Shown here one piece after another: positions 43,150 to 51,682 of a stretch of 64,000 nucleotides of DNA (positions are counted from its first letter, which is position 1; the number at the start of each line of letters is the position of its first letter). This DNA comes from JASMTM01 sp046483075 (GTDB lineage Bacteria; Thermotogota; Thermotogae; Petrotogales; Kosmotogaceae), in NCBI GenBank assembly GCA_046483075.1, contig JAWODV010000029.1, positions 1 to 64,000 on the forward strand, in the 5' to 3' direction. Position numbers and translations under genes: made by a program. Below the pieces are notes generated by a model. It was not told where the DNA came from. It did not search any database and saw only the letters and a list, made by a program, of their open reading frames with translations.

Positions 43150-45735
43150 TTGAAAATAATTGCGACACACCGTAATCCTGATTTTGACGCCTTCTCTTCA
43201 GCCATCGCAGCACAAAGGATCTATCCAGATCATGAAATAGTTGTTTCTGGAACTTTTTCTAAACAGCTTACTGCTTTCTTGGAAACTTATTTTCCGTATC
43301 TTTCATACCACATGTTGAAAAAAATTGAACTAAAATCCATTGAATCATTGATAATTGTTGACTGTCATGAAATGAACCGCATACCTAAAGAGATTATTGA
43401 CAGAAATGAAGGCAAAATATTTTTTTACGACCATCATGATATTACAACAGATTTTGACGGAATATTCAAACCCAGAGGTAGCTGCACAACCTTGTTATGT
43501 GAAGCTCTGAGAGAAAATAACATAAATATTACATCTGCTGAAGCATCTTTTTTTGCGACCTCCATCTACAGAGAAACCAAAAATTTCACGCTTATGACAA
43601 CCACTTCGCAAGATTTGGAAATAACTGGCTGGTTGTTGAAAAATAACGCTTCACTGGAAATTATCTCAAACTATGTTAAGAAGGAACTTAATGATTATCA
43701 GAGAAAGATTCTTGAAACCATACTAAATAAAGTTGATAACTTCGAACTAAATGGAGTAAAGGTAGGAACTTCTTTGATAAAGCCAGAAAAGTTTCCTTCA
43801 AATATAGTTGAAATAGTTGAAAATGCCTGGGGTCAGCTTGGATATGACAATTTAGTTCTTGCTTTTTCAAAGGGTAAAAAAATGTTAATAATTGCACGTT
43901 ACAAAAGAGAAGAGATAAATTTCAAAAATGTTTTTAAAGATGCTTCTATAAGTGTTCATCCGTATATAACCTATGCTCATGTTCAAACAAAGGACCCCGA
44001 TGAATATTTTGAACAAATAAAGAAAAGAATTAAAGAAAATGCCTTTGAATTTGTTACTGCAGAAGATATTATGTCATCTCCTGTAAGAACTGTCTTGAGT
44101 GAAATGCCAGTACGTGAGGCAAGTAAAATTATGGAAAACACAGGTCATTCAGGTCTTCCGGTGATAAAAGACAACAAAGTAGTAGGGGTTATTACGTTGA
44201 AGGATGTTCAAAAAGCAATGAAACATGCTCTGATAGAGAAAAAAGTTGAAGAACTAATGAATACAAAATTAGTCACTGTAAAAAAATCTGATTCAGTAAA
44301 CAAAGCCTTGCAAAGGATGGTAGAAAATGACGTAGGAAGAGTTCTTGTCCTGGATGAAGGAATACTTTCAGGGATAATTACCCGAACAGATATTATGAGA
44401 AGCGGTTTTATCACCAAAAACATATCTTGTGAAACTCTCGAAAGGAAAAGCTTGCCACCAATCACCGTTAATGTGAGAGAACTACTTGAAACAAGATTAA
44501 CTTCGCGTATAATGACAATTTTGAAATTTGTCGGAATCGTAGGTTCAGAGATTAATATGCCTGTTTACGTTGTTGGAGGATTTGTTCGCGATGTTCTTCT
44601 AAATCGCGAAAATTACGATGTAGATATTGTAGTGGAAGGTGATTCCATAACTTTTAGCCAGGCTTTTAAAAAGTATTTTGAGGTTAGGGTTGTTAATCAT
44701 CCTGAATTTCTTAGCTCTTCGATTTTCTTTAAAAACGGTTTTAGAATAGACGTAACAACTGCCAGAACAGAGTATTATGAAAAGCCAGCTGTTCTGCCCA
44801 ATGTTGATGTCAGTACCATACGAAAGGACCTTTACCGCAGGGACTTTTCAATAAATGCCATGGCAATCAAACTAAATCAGGAAGAATTTGGTCTCCTTTA
44901 TGATTTCTTTGGAAGCCGACAGGATTTATCCAGAGGAATAATCAGGACACTTTATAATTTGAGTTTTGTAGAGGATCCCACCAGAATTTTGCGTGCCATA
45001 CGATTTGAACAACGCTTTGGCTTTTCTATTGAAGAAAGAACACTTGAAATGCTTAAGCACTTTACTGAAGAAGGTTATATTGAACATGTTACAGGACAGA
45101 GAATAAGAGAAGAGCTGGAAAAAATTCTGGAGGAACCCGACCCTTTCAAAGGAATTAAACGCATATATGATCTTAACGTTTTGCAGCATATATTTTGCGA
45201 TTGCAGCATTACTTCTGAGAAAATTAAGTGTTTAAGAAATGCTGTGAAAAGAAAAAAATATTTTTCACAGATCAACATAGAACCTAAGCTGTTTTATATT
45301 GTCGTAATGATATTGTGCTTTGACGAAGAAGAAAAAAGTATAAAAAAAGTCATTGATCGCTACGGACTACCAGATCGTGTTGAAGACTGGATTAACAAAA
45401 GTAAAAAATTAAAGATGGATCTTCAAAAAAAAGAGAAACCTTCTTGTTCGCAGCTGTATGATATATTAAAAAGACCACAGGATGAGATAATAGTATCAGT
45501 TGATTCCTGGTTCAGTAAGGAAATATCAGAGAAAATTAGAACATACTTTATTTTATATGAGAAGAACAAACCTTCAATGACTGGAAAAGATTTAATTGAG
45601 CAGTTTAATCTTGAAGAAGGACCTCAAATTAGAGAAATTCTGGATGCATTGTATAGAGCAAGAATTGAAGGATTACCCGAAGAGAAAGAGAAAAAATTTG
45701 TAAAAGACTATTTAAAAGGAGGTAAGAACAAATGA
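43150..45735 (+). CDS. DHH-CBS-CCA-adding enzyme fusion
   Basis: An 861-residue multidomain protein. Residues about 1-300 form a DHH phosphoesterase (DFDAF at 11-15, DCHE from 71, DHH at 94-96). Residues about 302-420 carry two CBS domains (AEDIMSSPVRTV, VEELMNTKLVTV). About 460-861 is a class II tRNA nucleotidyltransferase/poly(A) polymerase (YVVGGFVRDVLL, NYDVDIVVEGD, RRDFSINAMAIKL). This fusion is known in Thermotogota and other bacteria. The DHHA1 glycine motif that normally reads GGGHP is SISVHP here, so the phosphoesterase half may be altered. It starts at TTG after GTGGTGAT. The tail is the most likely CCA-adding or A-adding activity. Confidence 0.9.
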   Translation: MKIIATHRNPDFDAFSSAIAAQRIYPDHEIVVSGTFSKQLTAFLETYFPYLSYHMLKKIELKSIESLIIVDCHEMNRIPKEIIDRNEGKIFFYDHHDITTDFDGIFKPRGSCTTLLCEALRENNINITSAEASFFATSIYRETKNFTLMTTTSQDLEITGWLLKNNASLEIISNYVKKELNDYQRKILETILNKVDNFELNGVKVGTSLIKPEKFPSNIVEIVENAWGQLGYDNLVLAFSKGKKMLIIARYKREEINFKNVFKDASISVHPYITYAHVQTKDPDEYFEQIKKRIKENAFEFVTAEDIMSSPVRTVLSEMPVREASKIMENTGHSGLPVIKDNKVVGVITLKDVQKAMKHALIEKKVEELMNTKLVTVKKSDSVNKALQRMVENDVGRVLVLDEGILSGIITRTDIMRSGFITKNISCETLERKSLPPITVNVRELLETRLTSRIMTILKFVGIVGSEINMPVYVVGGFVRDVLLNRENYDVDIVVEGDSITFSQAFKKYFEVRVVNHPEFLSSSIFFKNGFRIDVTTARTEYYEKPAVLPNVDVSTIRKDLYRRDFSINAMAIKLNQEEFGLLYDFFGSRQDLSRGIIRTLYNLSFVEDPTRILRAIRFEQRFGFSIEERTLEMLKHFTEEGYIEHVTGQRIREELEKILEEPDPFKGIKRIYDLNVLQHIFCDCSITSEKIKCLRNAVKRKKYFSQINIEPKLFYIVVMILCFDEEEKSIKKVIDRYGLPDRVEDWINKSKKLKMDLQKKEKPSCSQLYDILKRPQDEIIVSVDSWFSKEISEKIRTYFILYEKNKPSMTGKDLIEQFNLEEGPQIREILDALYRARIEGLPEEKEKKFVKDYLKGGKNK

Positions 45736-46802
45736 AGAAGAACATTTTTTTTATTTCATTATTTAGCGTGGTTATTATGCTGCTTCTTGCAGGCTGTCCC
45801 GGTAGTTTTGGTCCTACACTTGATATTGAGTTTCAAAAGTTGAACAGAGAACCTGGAGAACCGATAGTTATGAGAGCTATACCAGATGGCTTTACACCAA
45901 CCGGTAATGAAGATTATATCTGGAGTGTCTACTACAAAAAACCTGATGATATTGGATATTCAGATCTAAACGTACATCAGCCTTTTGAAGATGATCAGGC
46001 ATTAATATACATACCCGCTGAAGTAAAAAATATTAAGGTTGAAGTTGAAACATACATAACCCATGAAGGTAAAAGCAGATTGGTGAGTGACAGAAAATTT
46101 CTTTATCCCAGCAATAAGAAGGATGTATTGGTTGAAGTATTCGATCCACAGGAAAACTTTAATTCTCCGGACAATTGGTTCAAAAATGAAGAATATAATA
46201 GCGACAGAACTCCAGCTTACTTTAGATATATTACTGATTTCGATCAATCGGTTGTAATTGTACCTGAAAATCCATATGAAGCCAGAGTAGATTATGTGAA
46301 AATGTCTCCAAATAATTACACTGATATTGGAGAAACTGGAGTAATTTACGGAAATGGTAAAGACAAATTTTTAAGAAGCGAATACAGTTATAGTTTCTTT
46401 GACAAATATTTTAATTCAGTAAATGTAACTGGACGCTGGAATATTACTATAAGCAAAAATAATCCATTAGATGGCTGGAGAGCAAAAAACTGGCATGTGG
46501 AAATAGGAGGTCAAGCTGATCAAAGCAACAATAAACTATTCATTTTCAGAGCGCAAAAAGATAATAGCTCTGACTTTGTTGTGACCGACATTATAGATAT
46601 TACACATAAATTGCCCAATCCATCTGAAGAATTTGAACCTACGGTGGTTATAACCGTCGAGTTTGATATTTCAGAAGACCAGTTTTCGGAGCTTTCCGGA
46701 GATGAGCTATGGGGTGAAAATTCGTATTTTGGAATAATTCTTACCGAAGGTTCAACATTAAAAGGGATAGAGATGGTATTTTCACCTGACATAGAATACT
46801 GA
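45732..46802 (+). CDS. Lipoprotein of unknown function
   Basis: The 356-residue protein has a lipoprotein signal peptide with the lipobox LLAGC at about residue 22, so it should be anchored to a membrane facing outward. The mature part is beta-rich. An Ig-like segment (about 30-130, with EPGEPIVMRAIPDGF) is followed by a larger domain with conserved tryptophans (GRWNITISKNNPLDGWRAKNWHVEIGG in part: NPLDGWRAKNW). I do not recognise the family. It overlaps the upstream gene by 4 bases, so it is transcribed with the CCA enzyme. The ATG follows AAAGGAGGT. Confidence 0.8.
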   Translation: MKKNIFFISLFSVVIMLLLAGCPGSFGPTLDIEFQKLNREPGEPIVMRAIPDGFTPTGNEDYIWSVYYKKPDDIGYSDLNVHQPFEDDQALIYIPAEVKNIKVEVETYITHEGKSRLVSDRKFLYPSNKKDVLVEVFDPQENFNSPDNWFKNEEYNSDRTPAYFRYITDFDQSVVIVPENPYEARVDYVKMSPNNYTDIGETGVIYGNGKDKFLRSEYSYSFFDKYFNSVNVTGRWNITISKNNPLDGWRAKNWHVEIGGQADQSNNKLFIFRAQKDNSSDFVVTDIIDITHKLPNPSEEFEPTVVITVEFDISEDQFSELSGDELWGENSYFGIILTEGSTLKGIEMVFSPDIEY

Positions 46803-46815
46803 AGGGTTGATTCTT

Positions 46816-47400
46816 TTGAATGAAAATGTGCTTGTACTGCCTGGAAAGCATATCGACAGTGTAATAAGCTCGGAAGGATTTTCTAATATTGAATTAAACT
46901 ATTTGATTGAATTAATAGAAAGGGAGGGTATGTATATACCCAGAGAATTGGCAGAAATTGATGAGAATTATCGTCAAATTATTCCCTATGTTGTTTTAAA
47001 GGATAGTGATAATTATTACCTGTTTAAACGAACAAAAAAACAGGGAGAAAAACGCCTTCATGAAAAATATACACTTGGTGTTGGAGGCCATATTAATCGA
47101 CAGGATTTACACAAAGATGGTATATGGAAAACCTTTAAAGAAGGAATGTATCGCGAAGTAAAAGAAGAAGTAGAAATTAAATTGAAAAACATTAACTATT
47201 TGGGATTAATAAATGACCTTTCTACTGCTGTTAGCAGGGTGCATTTGGGTGTTGCATATCTGGCTTATATTGAATTTTTTGGTTTAAATGAACCTGATAA
47301 ATTTGAGGTTAAAAAGCTTCCGTTAAGTGATTTAAAAAAATTCGAAGAAAAGATGGAGGGTTGGTCACGACTGGTTTTAATGGAATTATTAAAGCGGTAG
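46816..47400 (+). CDS. Nudix-like (phosphoesterase, MutT-related) protein
   Basis: A 194-residue protein with a Nudix-type core (about 55-160). The Nudix box is visible in part: GGHINR at the front, then GMYREVKEEVEI in place of the REUXEEXGU core, so the metal-binding glutamates are present. An insert lengthens the usual box. The N-terminal portion with LIELIEREGMYIPRELAEIDENYRQIIPYVVLKD resembles a known group of phosphoesterases that act on nucleotides or sugars. TTG at 46816 gives 8-base spacing from GAAGGG; TTG at 46807 abuts the site. The substrate is unknown. Confidence 0.78.
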   Translation: MNENVLVLPGKHIDSVISSEGFSNIELNYLIELIEREGMYIPRELAEIDENYRQIIPYVVLKDSDNYYLFKRTKKQGEKRLHEKYTLGVGGHINRQDLHKDGIWKTFKEGMYREVKEEVEIKLKNINYLGLINDLSTAVSRVHLGVAYLAYIEFFGLNEPDKFEVKKLPLSDLKKFEEKMEGWSRLVLMELLKR

Positions 47401-48215
47401 AACTAAAAGCCTTTGCAAAGGTTAATCTTTATCTCAGCATTCATAACAAACGCAAAGATGATTTTCATAACATTACCACGCTTTTTCAAACAATTAACCT
47501 TTACGATATTATAAGGGTAAAATCCAGCAACAGTAAAACAGTCTTTAAAACAAATATAGATTTGAAATGGAATAATGATAACCTTTTGTATAGAGCGGTT
47601 GAGGAACTTGAAAAAGCCTCCTCAGAAACTCTAAAACTTTCAATTGAACTCGAAAAACATATTCCTCCCAAATCAGGACTCGGTGGAGGTAGTAGTGATG
47701 TTGCAGTTTTTCTAAAGCATCTTGGAAAAATATTAAGCCTTCCTAAAAAAGAAATAGAGCGCATTGCCAGAATGCTTGGAAGCGATGTACTTTTTTTTCT
47801 TAAGGGCGGAACAGCTATAGGAAGAGGCAGAGGAGAATTACTTGAGTTTCCCGGAGGTCTCAATGATTATTATGTTAAACTGCATTTTCCAGACAGTAGT
47901 GTAAGCACTTCAGAAGCTTACAAAATGTTTGATGAAAGTGGATTAGTTAATCGTGATAGTTCACAGGCCTACGATGAAGTCAGAAAATTATGGGAAGCTT
48001 TCAAAAATAACGATTATGAAACGATAAGCAAATTATCAAGGAATGATTTTGAAGATGTTGTCTTTATGTATAAACCTTCAATATTCTCATTGTTTAAATC
48101 AATAAAAAGCAGTGATATTGTGGTTAAACGGATGACTGGTTCAGGTAGTGCAATATATGAACTTTTTCCAAAATATGTACAGTATTCATTCAGTTTTGTT
48201 AAAGGTGTTGATTAA
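47361..48215 (+). CDS. ispE: 4-diphosphocytidyl-2-C-methyl-D-erythritol kinase
   Basis: IspE phosphorylates a CDP-methylerythritol in the non-mevalonate isoprenoid pathway. The GHMP motif is PPKSGLGGGSSDVAV, with KAFAKVNLYLSIHNKRKDDFHN at the start and RMTGSGSAIYELF near the end. The start is unclear. The usual family start maps to VELKAFAKVN, where the codon is GTA. The only conventional start codon in frame is TTG at 47361, which abuts GGAGGG with no spacing. ATT codons near 47385 are the other option. 284 residues from TTG; likely a dozen fewer. The frame overlaps the Nudix gene by 40 bases. Confidence 0.9.
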   Translation: MVTTGFNGIIKAVELKAFAKVNLYLSIHNKRKDDFHNITTLFQTINLYDIIRVKSSNSKTVFKTNIDLKWNNDNLLYRAVEELEKASSETLKLSIELEKHIPPKSGLGGGSSDVAVFLKHLGKILSLPKKEIERIARMLGSDVLFFLKGGTAIGRGRGELLEFPGGLNDYYVKLHFPDSSVSTSEAYKMFDESGLVNRDSSQAYDEVRKLWEAFKNNDYETISKLSRNDFEDVVFMYKPSIFSLFKSIKSSDIVVKRMTGSGSAIYELFPKYVQYSFSFVKGVD

Positions 48216-48221
48216 AGCCTC

Positions 48222-49895
48222 ATGATATTTGATGGTATATTACTACACAAGGTACTAATTGAGTTTAAAAACCAAAATGAAACACTGCTGAGACAAATTT
48301 ATCAATCAGGGAAAGCAAATTTCTTCCTAAAATTCGGTAGTAAAATACTTCAGATTTCGTTACGCCCTGATATTACTTTTGTCGCAACAAGAGAAAAAAT
48401 TACCTCCGAAGATACCAAAATAACACCCTTTGTTCGTTTTCTTCGAGATAAACTGGGGGCTTCAAAGCTCACAAATGTCAAACAACTTGAACTCGATAGA
48501 ATCTTCATCCTAGAATTCACTCAAAGAAATGCTTTTGGAGAAACCATGATATTTAGTCTGGTTACTGAAATTATGGGACCAAATTCAAATATGTTCATTA
48601 CTGACCATGACATGAAAATTATCAATGTTCTCAATCAAAGGGTTACCAAAAAAAGAACATTGATTCCAGAAGCTACTTATAATCCACCTGAATCTTCAGG
48701 TATTCATCCCAAAGAGATAACCTATGATGAATTTGTCAGAGTAATATCTAAAAGCGAAAATCCTGCAAAAGATTTATCAAAAAAGCTTCAGGGTATATCG
48801 CCAAAACGTTTTCAACGGTTTTTTGGTTATCACGGAAAATCTATCGATTTAAACGATCCTTATTATTTAAAGAAGTTTTGGAGTACTTTTCAAACGATGG
48901 TTAAAAATATAGATAAGCCTTATGTTTATTATATTTACACAGAAAGTGAAAATTATCTTGACATTTTTCCAGTACAAATAAAACAAGCAAAAATGGTCAA
49001 TGTTTCAGAAGGAATTCTAAATTTTGCTGAAACAAAGAGAAAAAGAAATGAACTAAATGATACCATAAATCGCTATAAATCAATCATAAAAAAAGAATAC
49101 AGTAAAATGGATAAGCTTTTAGATAAACTGAGAAATGAATATGAATCAATAAAAGACTATGGGCATTATAAGAAATTAGGTGAGCTTTTAACCTCTAATT
49201 TGTATAGATTTACAAAAAAAACAGATCATGTAGAAGTATTTGATTGGTATGAGAACAAGAATCGCAAAATAAACCTTGATCCTGCCAAAACGCCAGCAGA
49301 AAACGCTCAGGTGTTTTTCAAGTATTATGAAAAAGCAAAACGAAAATCGAAACATCTAAAAAAAAGAATCAGTCATATAAACAGACAACTTGAATATCTA
49401 GATGATTTATTTGAAACTGTAAAATTATGCGAGAGCAAAGATGAGCTACAATCTGTCAGGGATGAGTTAGAAAACATTGGTCTAATTAAAAAGAAAAAAA
49501 AGAGTAAACCAAAAGAAGAAAAAAAATCAGGTCCAAAAGTTTTTGAAAAATATGGATTTAAGTATCTGGTAGGTAGAAACAATATTCAGAATGATCAAAT
49601 AACACGCGAAGCTGCAAAAGATGACATCTGGTTTCACGCAAGAAACATCCCGGGAGCGCATGTTATACTTAAAAGAGCAGGCAGAAAGCCAAATAAAGCA
49701 GCTCTAGATTATGGTGCTTATCTTGCAGCAGCCAATTCTAGAGGACGTTATGATAAAAAAGTTGAAGTGGATTATACTCTTTTAAAATATATTAGAAAAC
49801 CCAAAGGTTTACCACCAGGAAAAGTATTGTACGATAATTTCAAAACAATAGTTATTGATTTTACAGATTTTGAGCTAAAGAAACAGGAGGAATAG
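48222..49895 (+). CDS. rqcH: Ribosome-associated quality control factor RqcH (NFACT family)
   Basis: RqcH binds obstructed 50S subunits and directs tRNA-Ala to add C-terminal alanine tails. The 557-residue protein has NFACT-N with the LELDRIFIL segment (the Asp-Arg pair), a long coiled coil (about 265-415), and the NFACT-R domain with AAKDDIWFHARNIPGAHVIL and AAANSRG. A lysine-rich linker (about 415-435) precedes NFACT-R. Length is typical. Formerly called fibronectin-binding FbpA. The ATG lies 6 bases past the ispE stop. Confidence 0.92.
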   Translation: MIFDGILLHKVLIEFKNQNETLLRQIYQSGKANFFLKFGSKILQISLRPDITFVATREKITSEDTKITPFVRFLRDKLGASKLTNVKQLELDRIFILEFTQRNAFGETMIFSLVTEIMGPNSNMFITDHDMKIINVLNQRVTKKRTLIPEATYNPPESSGIHPKEITYDEFVRVISKSENPAKDLSKKLQGISPKRFQRFFGYHGKSIDLNDPYYLKKFWSTFQTMVKNIDKPYVYYIYTESENYLDIFPVQIKQAKMVNVSEGILNFAETKRKRNELNDTINRYKSIIKKEYSKMDKLLDKLRNEYESIKDYGHYKKLGELLTSNLYRFTKKTDHVEVFDWYENKNRKINLDPAKTPAENAQVFFKYYEKAKRKSKHLKKRISHINRQLEYLDDLFETVKLCESKDELQSVRDELENIGLIKKKKKSKPKEEKKSGPKVFEKYGFKYLVGRNNIQNDQITREAAKDDIWFHARNIPGAHVILKRAGRKPNKAALDYGAYLAAANSRGRYDKKVEVDYTLLKYIRKPKGLPPGKVLYDNFKTIVIDFTDFELKKQEE

Positions 49896-49897
49896 GA

Positions 49898-50815
49898 TTG
49901 ATTAGAATAGGAATCATTCTTTTTTTTGCAGGGGCAATTTTTACATATCTGCCTCTCTTTTTTGGAGAAGGGTTTACCGTCTTAATTTTTTCGGTTATCG
50001 GAATGTTAATAAGTCTTTATATTTGGTATGCCCTGGCATGGAACAGAGATCAGCATTACAAAAGACTAGAAAAAAAAGGATTACTGAAAAACGAAAGTTC
50101 TCTAACGTATAAATTGAAAAAGAACAGCGTAAAACATGCAGTTTTTTATTCTATTTCATATGTAACTATGAATGTTACAGGCCTTTACTCCATGCAAATA
50201 ATCATTGATAATATTGAGATTTTTGAAGGTGATATTAATCCTGAAGATATAATGAATCAATTGAGTGATTCTTATTATCCTATAATTTCTCTAATATTTA
50301 TCGTAGCGAGTGTAGTAAGTTTTATTCTTTTTTATAAGTTGGTTGAGGTTATATATAATGATGAAGCTAAAATGCAGGCTCTGGAAAGTAAAAAAGGTCA
50401 AGTACCATTATTAATAAAGAACCGTATCTCAGTCTGGTTTGTTGTGATCTTTACATTACTTACATATGGTTTGTTTAGTTGGTATATTAGATACCGGATT
50501 ATGGCTGTTCAACTGATACACACAAAATTGGAAGAACAGTATAGTGTGATGAAAAAGAAATCTATGGAAAAGGCAAAAGAGTTTGAAGAAGAGAAAAAGC
50601 GAAGAGAAAATCTGACTGTTGAACTCGAGAATAAATACACTAAATTATTGAATGAAGTTGAAGATTATAAAAAGAGGAAAGAGATTATTGCTTCTCTTTT
50701 CAGAGATTTGGGTGAATTACAATCAAACAAAGCCCACAAAATAATTAAACAATTACTGGAAAATAACGTTCTTAGTGAAAACGAATATCGCAAATTAAAC
50801 AGATTACTTGCTTAG
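49898..50815 (+). CDS. Integral membrane protein with coiled coil and SHOCT-like tail
   Basis: A 305-residue membrane protein with two N-terminal hydrophobic segments, two more around residues 80 and 130, and one near 185. A charged coiled coil (about 215-265, with KEFEEEKKRRENLTVELENKY) follows, and the protein ends KIIKQLLENNVLSENEYRKLN. That tail resembles SHOCT domains and the end of the rhomboid encoded next. I do not recognise the membrane part. It starts at TTG after GGAGGAATAGGA, 2 bases past rqcH. Function unknown. Confidence 0.75.
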   Translation: MIRIGIILFFAGAIFTYLPLFFGEGFTVLIFSVIGMLISLYIWYALAWNRDQHYKRLEKKGLLKNESSLTYKLKKNSVKHAVFYSISYVTMNVTGLYSMQIIIDNIEIFEGDINPEDIMNQLSDSYYPIISLIFIVASVVSFILFYKLVEVIYNDEAKMQALESKKGQVPLLIKNRISVWFVVIFTLLTYGLFSWYIRYRIMAVQLIHTKLEEQYSVMKKKSMEKAKEFEEEKKRRENLTVELENKYTKLLNEVEDYKKRKEIIASLFRDLGELQSNKAHKIIKQLLENNVLSENEYRKLNRLLA

Positions 50816-50829
50816 AGAGTGGTGATTTT

Positions 50830-51669
50830 TTGAGAAGAACACAATCAATAACCGTTATTCTACTCATAATAAACATTTCGATTTATTTATTTATAACTGT
50901 TGCAACTATTGGCAGGGGTGATTTGCAAACAGTTATTTATTACTATGGAGGTATAAGTCAATGGGCTTTGAATCGGGGATTGGTTTATACAATAATTTCT
51001 GCACTTTTTTTGCATGGTAGTTTTTTACACATCGCTTTTAATATGTTTGCTCTATACCAGTTAGGCCGTCTTGTTGAGGGTGTCTATGGTCAAAAAAAAT
51101 TCCTTATCTTTTACTTTGGAACTGGTTTAGTAGGAAATCTTTCTGCAGCATTTTTTTCCCCGCCAACTGTGCCAACTATTGGTTCGAGTAGTGCAATTTT
51201 TGGACTCGTTGGTGTGCTTTTTATCCTGGGTTTCAGAAAAGATACCCCAACTATACTACAATCTGTAACAGGTCTTTCGCTTTTACCAATAATTATTATT
51301 AATCTTATTTTTGGGTTTACCGCGCAAAATATAAGTAATTCAGCACATATTGGAGGTTTGCTATGTGGTATTGCGCTTGGCTGGTTCATAGGTCCAGGTT
51401 ACTCAGGCTTCAGAAGACGTCACACTAGCACCAGGGTACGAGAAAAATCTCCACAGGCTGTTGCAAGAGAAATATTGATAAAATACGCAAATGTATTCAA
51501 TTCCTTAAATAAAGAAGAAGGCGAAGAACGAAATGTACGTATAGCCCAGCTTAGGAGTGAATTAAGCAATTTGAATGATTATGACCTCGCATACAAGGTT
51601 CTTAAAGAGCTCTATCGAAGAGATATGATTACCACCAGCGAATTTGATAAAGTACGTAAACTTATTTAG
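50830..51669 (+). CDS. Rhomboid family intramembrane serine protease
   Basis: A six-helix rhomboid of 279 residues. The catalytic serine is in GSSSAIFG (about Ser120) and the histidine in SAHIGGLLCG (about His173), with the HGSFLHIAFNMFALYQLG oxyanion/L1 region. It cleaves membrane proteins within or near the bilayer. After the last helix there is a cytoplasmic tail that ends KVLKELYRRDMITTSEFDKVRKL, resembling the end of the upstream membrane protein. It starts at TTG after GTGGTGAT. Substrates are unknown; the neighbouring membrane protein and lipoprotein are possible partners. Confidence 0.92.
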   Translation: MRRTQSITVILLIINISIYLFITVATIGRGDLQTVIYYYGGISQWALNRGLVYTIISALFLHGSFLHIAFNMFALYQLGRLVEGVYGQKKFLIFYFGTGLVGNLSAAFFSPPTVPTIGSSSAIFGLVGVLFILGFRKDTPTILQSVTGLSLLPIIIINLIFGFTAQNISNSAHIGGLLCGIALGWFIGPGYSGFRRRHTSTRVREKSPQAVAREILIKYANVFNSLNKEEGEERNVRIAQLRSELSNLNDYDLAYKVLKELYRRDMITTSEFDKVRKLI

Positions 51670-51682
51670 GGTGGTGAAAACC

